Positions 33,709 to 45,600 of a stretch of DNA of 64,000 nt are shown here, one piece after another (the first letter of the stretch is position 1; the number at the start of each line of letters is the position of its first letter). This DNA comes from Sapria himalayana. Lineage: Eukaryota; Streptophyta; Magnoliopsida; Malpighiales; Rafflesiaceae. The stretch spans positions 5,957,890-6,021,889 of the forward strand of contig JAREIK010000801.1 of NCBI GenBank assembly GCA_029783825.1. The letters run 5' to 3'. The position numbers and the translations under genes were made by a program. A model generated the notes under the pieces. It saw only the letters and a list, made by a program, of their open reading frames with translations. It did no database searches and had not been told where the DNA came from.

Positions 33709-35088
33709 TGGAACTATTTTATACTAAAAACTATTTTTGGTTATTTTTTATTTTAATTGGTTTGCATTATTTTCTTCTGTTATTGAATGAATTTGTAATG
33801 AGCTAAATTTAAAGAAATATATATATACTTAATTCGGTATCATAGATGATTTAGTGCTTAGAGTCTGGCTTATGCATAAATGATCAAATCATTAGTTATT
33901 ATGTTTATTCATTATCTTGATAGAACTAACTAATCTATCGATAAAATTGTAGCATAAGATTTTAGGAAGTCTATCTTACCTATAGAGAATGATAAAATTT
34001 AACTTTTAGTGCGAATACACTTGCGTGTATTGAACAAGACTATTATGATGTGATTATTTTATACTGATCTAAAAAATAATATACACCATTATTATTATTA
34101 TAACTATTACTCTTATTGTTAAAGTAATTAATATTAATACATACTTGTAAATAATTATTTTCATTCATATAAATTGGCATTTAAAAATATTTTTATGAAT
34201 TCTATGAATTACATAACTTTTCAGGTGTATGGTTACAATTAATTATTAATGGAATTCATGTAATATTACAAGGATTGATGATTTATACTTAAGGAGTTTA
34301 TAAGTTTTGATATTATTAAATCTTGTATGTAGATTATGATCTAATATTTCAAAAAAGTTAAGTTTAAAGTTTTTAAAATTTAATTAGAGATTGATTGAAT
34401 TAGATTGTCATTAATTTAATTCAACCGATAAGTATTTATAATTTTAACATGGAGACCTTAATTAATGTTGAATAACACTATGTACAAATTATTTTGAATA
34501 AGTGAGGGAGTGCAATGATACTTTTATAAGGGTATAAATTATAATTAATGTAATTTATGATAAAATATAATTTATATTAAGAGCATGAGATATTATTTAG
34601 GTCATGGTCCCTTCCATAGCCTTATCTAATACCATAAAATATGTTCGAGAGATTTTATTTATTTATTTGAAATCTATGTGTGTGTATATAATCACATTAA
34701 TTTATTTGATTATGATCAATTTTTTTTGATTTTATTATTAAATCAAATTAATTAATATTTTATTAATTTTGACTATATACGTGCGTGCGTGTGTGCATTA
34801 TAAAATAAATATTGTTTTGAAATTTGATTTACAACCAAATACAATGTTATTTATGATTCTTTAATAATAATATAATGCGCCAACAAATTTATAATCAAAT
34901 ATTAAAATATATATACATGTGACACAAATGGTGCTAACCACGTAGCATTGTCTTCCTTGTAAGGATTTAGAGTAAAAAAATATAGGAGATGTGTCTCTAC
35001 CAAATGACATTGATAGTTGAGGTATGCCATTCTTACTAAAAATAACATTCTCTTCGATAAAATTTTATTAATCCATGGCCGCCCAACA
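33709..35088 (+). repeat. 5' LTR of Cop2
   Basis: Starts TGGAACTATTTTATAC and ends CCCAACA, about 1.38 kb. It shares its block order with 40883-42119 and, inverted, with the Cop1 LTR. Shared landmarks are ttgatagaact, ccttccatagccttatctaa, tgtgacacaaatggtgctaa and aggtatgccattcttac. The end was placed because the primer site follows two bases later. Confidence 0.8.
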
Positions 35089-35090
35089 AA

Positions 35091-35103
35091 TGGTATCTTA
35101 GGG
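35091..35103 (+). other. primer binding site of Cop2
   Basis: tggtatcttaggg, a mutated form of the initiator-Met tRNA primer site TGGTATCAGAGC used by most plant copia elements, two bases after the LTR end. Confidence 0.75.
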
Positions 35104-36769
35104 AATCACATTGTCATCATGTGAGGATAAATTGGGTTCTAATCGTCTAATGGATTTTGGTTTACTTAAACAGAGGCAAAATATTCTATGTTGACCGAAT
35201 TAAAACAACTCAGTTATATTTTATGAAGTATGGATTTACATGGTTGTGTTTATGGATACATTTCATTTATAGTTATATATGCACTTGTTATAGTGTGAAT
35301 TTTCACATGGGATTGTATATATTTTTATACACTTCTAATCAACATTGTATAATAACGGAGGCATTCACTACTAATGACGGTGCTCGGGATGGTGGTGTGG
35401 TCAATGACAAAGCTGACTATATAGAAGAAGTTGCCAATGGAACTTGTGGAGGTCATCGTGGACAATGACAATGATGGTGCTAGTATTTGCAGCTGGAAGA
35501 AATAATTATGGTGGTTTTCTTGGCCAATGACACTCTAGGTAGTGAAATTCATTTGTCAGTGATAGTGACTATGGAGGTCATTGCGACCAACCACAATGCT
35601 AGTGGTGGTATTTGCAATCGATGATGATACCTACAGTGTTTGTCACGACCAATGACACACTAGATGGTGGTACTTTCAGCTAGTGATGATGTTGACGATG
35701 GTTGATGTGACCAACAATGGTGGCTTTTATCTCAGTTTCAACCAGGGATGGCGTGTGTGGTGTAAATCATGTCGTTGATGCTGAGAATGGTGGACATCAT
35801 GACCATAATTCCAAAACTTAAGGTAGATTCTTATTTTATTTAGGGATACTACTTTGATCCATTAAACTGGACAGATTTGGCCTAGTTTAGGGCACTAACC
35901 CAAGCTCTAAGCTTCCTCAACAAAAGGCTAAGGTTATAGTTCCCAAAAATTAGTATAGCTAGGTTATTCAATATTTAGTCATCACATGTTGTAGCATACA
36001 AATATATATGTTGTGGCATGTGGATATATATACAACATGTTTATTCAATATATATATTATGGCATATAGGTGTAGATCGATGCTTATATAGAAGAATAAT
36101 AATTTGTTTGATAATTATGTGCTGAAAATAGAAAGTTTATGCTACCTTCATATATATTCTTTTGACAAAGCCTCGAATAAATTCTTGTATTGTTCTAAAA
36201 TAAAAACTCTCAATTTTAAAATATCTAAGTAGGTGAGGGATTTCATTAAGAATGAACCCCATGGTCTCCATCATTGGTTTGAAGACAATGCAAGTTAGTT
36301 AGCATATTGATTTCAGTGTTTTTCCCTTATCAGTCTAATTGGCTTGCATGTATAATTAGCATAAACTACCATGAGATAATTCTATGGATTATTTAAATTA
36401 ATCACTTCTCCATATGTGAGGATCAATCAAATTAGAATTAAGTGATACTTTATACTTAATTGTGTATAAAATATCCTTTCAATCCGAGTTACTATTATTA
36501 TTTATCAAATCAAAGATAAGTCATCAATTTAATCTTGTTTGATACATCCCATTGTCTAGATAACAAGAATTAATAGAAGATTAATAGGAATTGACATGTC
36601 TGAACATATAATGAATACTAGCCATCCGTTCATTGAGACATACTATTCATAGAAGATCGGATCGATGATGAATTCATTAAAGAATTGGTGGAAGGAACCA
36701 ATTCTTTTAATAGAATTCAACCTAGTATGTGAATTGTAAAATTTTCAAGTGTTTTAAAGAAAATATCAA
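35104..36769 (+). other. long leader of Cop2 with a GC-richer degenerate repeat
   Basis: Between the primer site and gag lie about 1.66 kb without a recognisable domain. The part at 35370-35810 is clearly richer in G and C and contains loosely repeated motifs such as gatggtggt, tttgcagctgg and gaccaatgaca roughly every 80-110 bases. The frame at 35157-35468 (103 codons) spans its start and has no motif I know. It may be foreign DNA carried or inserted in the leader. Confidence 0.5.
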
Positions 36770-37300
36770 TAAACTGCTATAATTCTTAATGAAAATAAAC
36801 TCTATAAGACCAATTACATAGATTGAAAAAGAAATCTTTACATTATCATGATTGCTAAGAACTATAAATATATACTCATAGTTCTATGCTTATATAAACC
36901 TTATGATGGGGCAGCCGATGAGGATGTCAAATCTTTTGAGAAATGGGTGAAGGCTAATGAGATGTCGAGGTGTAATATTTTGTCTTCTATGTCAAATATA
37001 CTCTAACATTAGTATCATTCCATGGCTATTGTCTATGATATAACATCTAATCGTTATAAAATATTTTAGAATTAAACTCATTCTACCATGTAGAAAATCA
37101 TGAGAGTTCTGATAAATACTATGATTGTTAAAAACTTCCTAGTAAGGGATCATGTTCTCAAGATGATTAGTCTTCGGAATAAACTAAAGATCCTCAAAGC
37201 TAAGATTGATGTGGATTCTCAAAATTAATATTATTTTTAGTTGTTACCATATTCTTATCTGCAATTTAGCCTAAACTATATCTTGAACATACTTGACTGG
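36770..37300 (+). pseudogene. Cop2 gag, broken
   Basis: Broken frames give a DVKSFEKWVKANEMSRC stretch near 36930 and VRDHVLKMISL near 37140, then LKAKIDVDSQ. These match the copia UBN2-type gag domain and the Cop1 gag. Stops follow each piece. The zinc knuckle is not readable. Confidence 0.8.
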
Positions 37301-37589
37301 ACTTTGGCATAATTACTTAAAAAATTGGTATCAACTAAAGTATTATCAGAAAACTATTTGAAGTACTGGTGGTTGAAAAGACTTCTTTTAAAATCCAAAA
37401 GGTAAGAAAAAAAAATTTTTAGAAATACGTTCATTTTCCATTAATAGCTTCTAAATCACAAGTGAGAGAGAAAAAACTAAAAGGAAAATATTTTTTTAGC
37501 AAGCAAATAGGACACTAGAAGAAGTAGTATCTAGTTTATGTTAGCAAGGTGAACAATCATTACAAATCTCAAATACTATTATTTGAAAT

Positions 37590-38170
37590 ATGTTTAGTGA
37601 TTGTACCTAAAAATATTTGGTGTGTAGATATAGGCGCAACTAATCATATATCTATTTGCAATTTTTATAATGGTTTAAAAAAATATACACATAGGTGATA
37701 GTGAAATTGATTTTCAGTGCAAATACTATAAAGGTTGTGGCTATTGTAGTTGGAGTTTACTTGCTTTAGTTTGAGTAAGATACTATTTAAATTTTTATAG
37801 ATTATCTTTATATACCTTCAATCATAAGAAACATGATTTCTATTTCCAATTTGGTTAAGTATGGATTTTTTTTATTCAATGATTTTGTTACATTTTACTT
37901 AAATACGAAGTTTATTTATTTGCAGTTTTTATAATGGTTAAAAAAATATACAACTAGGTGATAGTGAGATTGATCTTCATTACAAATACTATAAAGGTTG
38001 TGGCTATTGTTGTGAAAGTTTACTTGCATTAGTTTGAGTAAGATACTATTTCAATTTTTAGAGATTATCTTTATATACCTTCAATCATAATAAAAATGAT
38101 TTTTATTTCCAATTTGGTTAAGTGTGGATTTCTATTCAATTGCAATGATGCAAGTCAAATAATATTAATA
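37590..38170 (+). pseudogene. Cop2 protease/GAG_pre-integrase with internal tandem duplication
   Basis: Near 37615 the frame reads IWCVDIGATNHIS, where the copia protease active site is normally DSGAT; the catalytic Asp is present but the Ser is Ile. Directly after, a block of about 264 bases is tandemly duplicated (about 37651-37914 and 37915-38165). Each copy encodes the same stretch, including YIPSIIRNMISISNLVK in copy one, the family's LYVPSIRRNLISIS segment. The copies look roughly 90% identical. The duplication alone would disrupt the polyprotein. Confidence 0.8.
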
Positions 38171-38299
38171 ACTTACCATAAAAAGAAAATATCTTTTTTA
38201 TGTGAACTAAATCTATCTTTGGCACTTATGCCTAAGTCATATAAATCTAAACTAGATTTTGAGATTGGTTAAAGATAGACATTTGTGTTCAATGAAGGT

Positions 38300-39170
38300 A
38301 TAAAACTTCAAGCATGAAAAATTTACTTAAAAGGAAAAATGACCAATTGGTCTTTTGTGGCTAAAGACTATAGAGCCAAAGAGTCATAATAGTTGGTTCA
38401 TTTTGATTTATATTAGCCTACTATGGTTATCCATACAATAGGTGGTTTTGAGTACATCATCACTTATATAAATAATTACTCATGATATGATTATATTTAT
38501 TTGATATGCTATAAGTCCAACACCTTTGAGAAATTTTAAAAGTATAGGATGGAAATGGAGAAATATTAAAATAAAAAAAAACACTATAATTTGATCATGC
38601 TAACAAATACCTCTTAGAAAAGTTTAGAAACTATTTATTGGATCAAGAGATTACATCACAATTGTTTGCATATGGCATTTCATAATAGAATGGTGTGGTA
38701 GAAAGAATGAATTGGGTTTTTATAGATATGGTAAGATCGAAGATGAGTTTTATGGATATGCCTGATTCTTTCTAGGTATATGATTTAGAAATAACAGCTT
38801 ATATTTTGAAATTAGTTCCATCTAAGTTTGTACCTGCTGCTCCAACTAAATTATGGACTTAACGTAATCATAGTTGGAAAAACATCCTTTTATGTGGTTG
38901 TCCACCGCATGTACTAAAAGGAAAAATAGATAAGTTAGAATTGAGAATAGGAGTTTGTTATTCATGAGATATCCTAGAAGAACTAAAGGTGGTTTGCTCT
39001 ATATTCCAAGAGATCAGAAGATAATTATTAGCAACAATGCCCAATACTTAGAAGAAAACTTCATAACAAACTACAATCATAGAAGTAGAATTGTTCTAGA
39101 AGTATTAAGAGGACATAAATCAATCCAAACTCAATCAATACTAGTAATACATGAAGAAATACCACAATAA
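38300..39170 (+). pseudogene. Cop2 integrase, broken
   Basis: The block around 38580-38720 reads, across stops, KYLLEKFRNYLLDQEITSQL then NGVVERMNWV, matching the integrase core segment with the catalytic Glu (QNGVAER.N). Next come MVRSKMSFMDMPDSF and LKLVPSKFVPAAPTKLW. The frame at 38955-39170 is the integrase C-terminal part (MRYPRRTKGGLLY, then NAQYLEENFI). Several stops interrupt it. Confidence 0.85.
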
Positions 39171-39299
39171 AGCATTTCTGATACCTCACTGCCTCATCAT
39201 AAATGGAAGATCTATTTATGATAGTATTGATACTAAAACTCATGGATATATTATTGATATAATGAATGCACAATTGGATGATAATGATCTTAATGGTTC

Positions 39300-40860
39300 A
39301 CAAGGATCAGCATTTACATAATGTGTCACTAAAGATATGTAATTGAGAAGAGTGTCTTATCATAGTGGAAGGATTACTTTTCACCCTATATGGTATACAC
39401 TTTTGAGAAAGACTTATGATAAAATCATTGAGCTTAAAGGTAAAGATGTGAATCATTGGATAAAGACTATGGAATCAGAGATGCATTCAATGCACTCTAA
39501 TCGTGTCTAGGTTCATATGGAACTAGCTGAAGGGATAAAACTCATCAAGTGGGGGTAGACCTAATGAAAAAAAAGCAACAGAAAGTGACATTGAGGCTTT
39601 TATGGCTATGCTTGTTACAAAAAGTTTTACCTAGAAAGAAGGAATTAAACTTGGAGAGACTTTTAAATCGGTAGTCATGCTAAAGTTAATTTGGATTCAC
39701 TTGTCCATTACAACTCATTATGACTATAAGATTTGGAAATGGATCTAAATGCTATATTTTTGAATGGGCATTTTGAAGAATGTGCATCTAGATCTTGGAA
39801 TACTCATTTTGATCAAGCCATTATGTATTATGGCTTTGATTGGTGTTAGGATGAGTATTGTATACATTTAAAGAGAAATGACAATAAGATTATAATCTTC
39901 ATATTGTATGTTGTGATATATTACTCATTGGTAATGAAGTTGGTTTGTTATCTTTAGTTAAGGTATGTTTGTTTGGTCAATTTGATATGATAGACTTAGG
40001 AGAAGCTACTCACATTTTTAGAATTAAGTTTTTGCAAAATTATAAACAAAAAATATTGGACTTGTCTCAAACTATTTATATCAATTAGATATTAATTCAA
40101 TTTAGCATGTACGATTCCAAGAAAGTTTTTTTTCTTTTTAGACATGGAATTTCTCTATCAAAATTCATAATTAGAGAAAAATAAAGTAGTTTCTTATGCA
40201 TTAATAGAAGGAAACTTAATATATGTAACTCTTTGCACCATACCCAATATCAATTTTTCAATAGGCATGCTAATAAATATCAATCTAATCCAAGATAAGA
40301 ATATTGGATTGTAGTAAAATACATAATCAAGTAACTTAAAAGGACTAGAGATTATATACTTGTATACCAAATAGACTAGAGATTATATCTTGTAACTATT
40401 TGTATACAGATTTGGATTTCAAATTAGATGAGAATTTTAAAAAGTTTAACTCAGTTTATATGTTTACATTGGGAAATAGAGCTATAAGTTGGAGGAGTAT
40501 CATATAATCTTGTATTATTAATTTCATAATGGATGCCGAGCTTCAGAGGTAACCATGGAGGATGTATGACTTAGGAACTTTATATTGGATCTATGGGTCA
40601 TTCTTTCGATTAAATTGGCCATTTCACTTTTTTGTGATAATATTGAAGTTGTTAACTCAAAGAAACCAAGAATCCACTTGAAGACTAAACACATCAAACA
40701 TAAATATTATCTAATAAGATATATTATGAAAAGATGAGATGTGGTGGTGATGAAAGTAGCATTGGTAGACAACTTGACAGATCATTTTAGGAAGAGCCTT
40801 CAAACAAAAATTTTTAATAGAAGTGGAAGAAATGAGAGTCATAAATGTAACATCATGGCT
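39300..40860 (+). pseudogene. Cop2 reverse transcriptase and RNase H, deleted and frameshifted
   Basis: At 39720-39800 the frame reads KMDLNAIFLNGHFEECASRSWN. In the family about 50 residues normally separate LEE from the QASRSWN motif, so a block of the RT palm is missing, apparently in frame. At 39907-39920 the catalytic YVDD codons have lost one base (tatgttgtgatata for an expected tatgttgatgatata), a frameshift in the active site. Further on are LGEATHIF, a DSKKVFF piece and RHGISLSK. The C-terminal frame (40741-40932) holds VALVDNLTDHFRKSL, the end of RNase H, just before the polypurine tract. Confidence 0.85.
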
Positions 40861-40868
40861 TTAAGTCT

Positions 40869-40882
40869 AAGTGAGAGATTAT
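40869..40882 (+). other. polypurine tract of Cop2
   Basis: aagtgagagattat, directly before the 3' LTR start TAGAAC. The Cop1 equivalent is AGTGGGAGATTATT. Confidence 0.8.
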
Positions 40883-42119
40883 TAGAACTATTTTATGCTA
40901 AAAGTTATTTTTTATATTATTTATTATTTTAATTAGTTTGCATTATTTTCTTGTATTGTTAAAAACATTTACAATGAGTTGAATTTGTAGAAATATAAGT
41001 GTCCTTTGTCTTGCTTTGCAGATGATTATTTGCATAAAGTTCAGTTTATGCATGAAACATCAGAACATCAATTTTTATGAAATATAAATTCTCATTCATA
41101 ATCAAGATATAACCGATTAATCTATCGATATGATTGTCTCACAATATTCTAGTAGGTCTATCTTGACTATGATGAATTGTTAAGTTCTAACTTCTATTAT
41201 TAGTATACTTGTGTGTATTGAATGGGAATATAATAGCATGTTTATTTTGAACTAACATGTAAAATAATATACATCATTATTATTATAAATATTTTTACTC
41301 ATGTTCTTGAAGTAATTAATATTTACATATACCTGTTAAAAGTTATTTTATATAGAGTGAGAACTAGAAATAGATTTATGAATTTTATGAATTGGATAAC
41401 TTTATCAGGTGCATTGTGAATATTGATTACTAATAGAATATGTCCTAAGAAAAATAATTAGAAATTGATTAAATTAGATTATTAGCAATTTAATTCAATT
41501 AATGTGTATCTATAATCTTAACATGGAAAGATTAATTATTGTTGAATAATAAAAGACTATTTATTTTGAATAAGTGGGTGAACATAATTATAATTTTGAA
41601 GGTGTATGAATAATTATTAATATAAATTTTGGTGCAATATAATATATATTAGGAGCCAAAATCTTATTTAGGCTAGAGTCCCTTCCATAACTTTTTCTAG
41701 TACCATAAAATATATTTTAGAGATTTTATTTATTTGTTTAAAATATATGTGTATATATAATCACAATAATTAATTTGTTAATGATCAGTTTATTTTTATT
41801 TTATTATTAAATCAAATTAATTGATTTATGTTAAATTTATTTTGATTATATATACATGTACATATATAGATAATAAATAAATATTCTTTCGAAATTAGAT
41901 TTAAAACTAAAAATCATGTTATTTATTATTCTTTTATAATAATATAACTTGCCATCAAATTATATTCTAATATTAAAATATATATACGTGTGACACATAC
42001 AATGCTAACCACTATCGCATCATATTCCTTACAAGGAATTGTAATAGAGGAATACTAGAAATGTCTCTCTGCCAAATGATGTTTATAGTTAAGGTATGTC
42101 ATTCTTACTAAAAATAATG
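40883..42119 (+). repeat. 3' LTR of Cop2, right end missing
   Basis: Starts tagaactattttatgc (5' LTR: tggaactattttatac) and runs to ttactaaaaataatga, about 40 bases short of the 5' LTR end. Shared landmarks include ttccataactttttctagta and tgtgacacatacaatgctaa. Confidence 0.8.
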
Positions 42120-42129
42120 AGAATTCAAA

Positions 42130-42540
42130 AACATAATTAAAATAATCTATCCAATGTATACATTATATAGTTAAAACATATATGTTTAAAACATAAACAT
42201 TAAAACATATATGTTAAAATGTATACACTAGTTATATATAATGTATACATTATATATAGTTAAAACAAATATGTTTAAAACATAAATGTTAAAATATATA
42301 TGTTTAAAATGTAAATGTTAAAAACTATATGTTTAAAATGAATATGTTGTATGTTAAAACTTAGACATTTAAACTTAAAACATATAAGTTATATGTTAAA
42401 ACATATGTGTTAAGAAGTATATGTTATATGTTAAAACATATATGTTATTTGTTGAAATATATTTGCTAAAACATATATGTTAAACATTTACTCAAAATGT
42501 ATATGTTAAAACTTAAAACACATATGCTAAAATATAAATA
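42130..42540 (+). repeat. degenerate array of ATATGTTAAAAC-type units
   Basis: Units such as aaaacatatatgtt, aaacataaacatta and aaaatgtatatgttaaaac follow one another with irregular spacing of about 13-20 bases. The core acatatatgt is its own reverse complement, so the array is rich in small palindromes. It joins the truncated Cop2 LTR to R1 copy B. No coding is seen. Confidence 0.8.
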
Positions 42541-42879
42541 TTTTATGTTTTAGTGCACTATTTTCAAATAATGAAAGTTAAGGGTTTTTTGGTATATATT
42601 TTTACTTAGTACATCTAAACATAATTTAACTTTATGAATGTCCCCAAAAAAAGTTTACCTAAGGAATTTTTTGATAGGGTCAAAATCATAATGCTCTCGT
42701 CAATCTTTTGGTTATAATTAACCATCACATTATGTTTCATTTTATAATCATCATCATTGCCTCATAAAAAAAATTTAATTTTAGCTTCTAAGTGGTCAAT
42801 TAAAATTGACTAGTAGTTGTTGATCAAAGTCATACTTTTTAACCAACCAATTATACACACATGCATAATTATGTGTGTG

Positions 42880-42965
42880 TGTGTGTTTACTAACCAACTT
42901 ATATAAATAAATAAAAATAAATTAATATATATATATATATACATATATATGATGTAAATTTATTC

Positions 42966-43002
<37 letters not shown>

Positions 43003-43320
43003 TATAAATATATAGTTTTATATTGTGATATCTATATAATTATCAAGTTTTATATATATATATATAGATATTTAGCAAGTTAGATAAAATATTCATATAA
43101 GCATAGTTATGTGTGTGTGTATATATATATATATGTATGTATGTATGTATACATATATTCATAATTATGTATACACACGTGCACACACACAACTATATAC
43201 GGCATTTATGTAGGTATATTTATATAGTTTTGTATTAAGATATCTATAATGTTATGTGTGTGTGTGTGTGTGTGTGTGTGTATTATATATATATATAGTT
43301 ATGTAGCTACATATCTATAT
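42880..43320 (+). repeat. TA/GT microsatellites of R1 copy B
   Basis: Runs of TA, TATG and GT with the same connecting motifs as copy A (aagatatctataat). Confidence 0.9.
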
Positions 43321-44542
43321 ATTCATATTTATAACTATATTTAAACATACACTATATATACAGTATTCTATATCGATAGTTATATATCACAATATATATA
43401 ATTACATATGAACATACATATTATGACATATAAGTATATGTATATTCATCATGATATTGTCATGGTTATATGATGTACATATATGATGTACTTATAACTT
43501 ATATACCATGATATGTATCAAGATGTTGTAGTGTTATATATCATGAAAGATAATGATGATATTTATAAACATTTTGAAAAAAAAAATTTAATGTTTTATT
43601 TTCATTTTTATTTTATTTTTTCATATGTGACATGCTTATGTAGCAGATTAAAGGTACTATAGGATTTTTTTATTTGAGTGCACTAAAACACAATTAATTT
43701 TATGTGTGCACATCTAGTTAAACAAAGAAAATGTTAGGGTTTTCAAGACAATGACTGAATATCAAGCTCGGTTTTAGAATTGTTTTCTTGTACCTACAAT
43801 TTAATTTAAATAGTTTTTCTTGTAATTAAAATTTAAAAAATTTCTTTTAAACCATTATCAACTATAGTGAATCACACAATTTCTTTTAAATCATTAGTTT
43901 TAATTTTATTTTAAAACATGATAAAATTTCAATTGTGGCTCACATTTAAATTCCGAATTGAGTTCTACAATTTTCAAATACCCCAAAATCTAAAAATAAT
44001 TCTGCCCAAATTTATTATCTTTAACAATGAAAATTAAAATTCATATGTACAAAAATATATATTATTTGTAATTTAGCATAATAATATAACAAACACATAT
44101 AGAATCATAACCAAATTACAACTATAATCAATACATTCAACAAAAAATATATTTTGTAATAGGAAATTAGGAACACATGATAATCTTGAGAGATTTCAGT
44201 TGTATTTCTGACATAATTATGTGCCTCAAGTACAACACATTCATAGCATATCCACCATATGTCCTTCACACAAATTATGCATGAGCTTCTGTGTGTCATC
44301 CACATGATCCAAGATAAAGGAGAAAAAAAATAAAAACCTTGAGAAGAATAATATGAATGAAGCTTTATAAATAATAGTTCCTCTTCTTGTGCAATATGTC
44401 TCTATTGACAACGAGAAAACTCCATGGAGACTTGCATGAATATTTTCAGAAGCCTCATGCCTAGACCGAGTGTAAGGATTTTTAAGTTCTTGCTGGTTTT
44501 AATCTTTTCTTTGTTTTTAAGTGCATCATCCCTCAATCCCTT

Positions 44543-44551
44543 TTTCTTTAT
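44543..44551 (+). repeat. left target-site duplication of E5
   Basis: tttctttat, matching tttcttttt at 45110-45118 at eight of nine positions. Nine bases is typical of Mutator-like elements. Confidence 0.75.
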
Positions 44552-45109
44552 GGGTGAATTATGTCTTGGGGTCTTGGGAACCCAAATAATTAACCTTAAG
44601 GCCTCATAACACTTATATTTGACTTTAAGGATATAAACATTTCCAGGACAAAAATACCCTTAATGATATTAACATTTTAACGCATCATCATCTCTCGGAC
44701 GAACACGTACACACCATCCACATGCGCTAATTTTGGCTGCCACAATTTTTCTTCTCCTAATAAACAAGGGAAATTAAAATCAAAAATGGTTTTGCTTGGG
44801 TTTGGGGACTTGCAGTTTCAGCCGACGTGAGACATCTCACGTGTTGCGGCTGTTCTAAGCGACTCAACAGACACGAAAAATATTATAAGCGGCTGTTCTA
44901 AGAGAGAAGATGGAAGACTTTTCTCTCTTTCTTAATAAATGTAATATTTATTATTTTCCACATCATCAGGGGTAAATGAGGTATTACAAAAATATTATAT
45001 CCTTAACATTAATTTTTGTTTGTTTCATACTTTTGAGGTCAAATATAGGTCTTATGAGGCCTTAAGATTAATTATTTGGGTTCCCAAGACCCCAAGACAT
45101 AATTCTCCC
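44552..45109. mobile_element. E5, 558-bp TIR element, Mutator-like MITE
   Basis: Left gggtgaattatgtcttgggg and the right end read in reverse, gggagaattatgtcttgggg, match, and the two arms stay nearly identical for about 75 bases (cttgggaacccaaataatta, cttaaggcctcataa). A 9-bp duplication flanks the element. R1 copy A has no insertion at the corresponding place (near 28770). The interior (44680-44930) is a little richer in GC, with ggctgttctaag twice, and encodes nothing recognisable. The outer 20 bases resemble the E1-E4 ends, but the core is not gagctc-like, so it is a related family or subfamily. Confidence 0.85.
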
Positions 45110-45118
45110 TTTCTTTTT
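45110..45118 (+). repeat. right target-site duplication of E5
   Basis: tttcttttt, partner of tttctttat at 44543-44551. Confidence 0.75.
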
Positions 45119-45489
45119 CCCCCACTCATGCTAAAAACAATGTCCCACATGACCTCTTTTGAAAAAGCACATATATATTATCATTAACAACATAAAATTC
45201 TTTCTTTACTATTCATGTAATTAATGAATTAAGTTTCATATTTTGATTTTGGCACCCAACGATATGATTTCAATAATAAATTAATGTATAATTATGTTTT
45301 GGTATGTCAGTAAAAAAAATAATTAATAAAATTCCAAATTTTTAATATTAAAAAAACGTACCAAAATATAAAATAATTATGTTTTGGTTCACTGAAAATC
45401 AAAAACCCTATTTTTCCTCCAATGTTACACTTCAACGGATTAAAAAAATAAAAAAAAAACTCAATAAAAAAAATTTTAAATTAGGAACT

Positions 45490-45600
45490 CCAACATAATC
45501 AAGCTTCAAGAGTTCATGGTGCATATCAAACGCAAGACCTCATGCTTGATGATTACGTCTTCACCAATCAACTTCAAGCATCTAAAAATTTTTCTTTATT
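45490..45600 (-). other. SINE-like segment at the end of R1 copy B
   Basis: On the minus strand: agttgattggtgaagacg, then atcatcaagcatgaggtctt and gcgtttgatatgcacc. The layout resembles the A-box/B-box head of plant tRNA-derived SINEs (tagctcaattggtaagac ... ggtcttgggttcgaat), but the B box is poor. Copy A carries the counterpart at 31740-31840. Confidence 0.35.

Larger units (their letters stand above)
33709..42119 (+). mobile_element. Ty1/copia element Cop2 with both LTRs, inactive
   Basis: 5' LTR (33709-35088), primer binding site (35091), a long leader, gag (36770-37300), protease and GAG_pre-integrase (37590-38170), integrase (38300-39170), RT and RNase H (39300-40850), polypurine tract (40869-40882) and 3' LTR (40883-42119). 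The order is that of Ty1/copia and the family is that of Cop1. The LTRs are visibly diverged by many substitutions and indels, so the insertion is old. The 3' LTR lacks its last 40 bases or so. No target duplication is visible (tatat before, gaatt after). The polyprotein is broken by stops, a tandem duplication and an internal deletion. Confidence 0.85.

Noticed and set aside
35157..35468. 103-codon frame after the Cop2 primer site
   Set aside because: No domain, starts within untranslated leader and crosses into the degenerate repeat; treated as chance.
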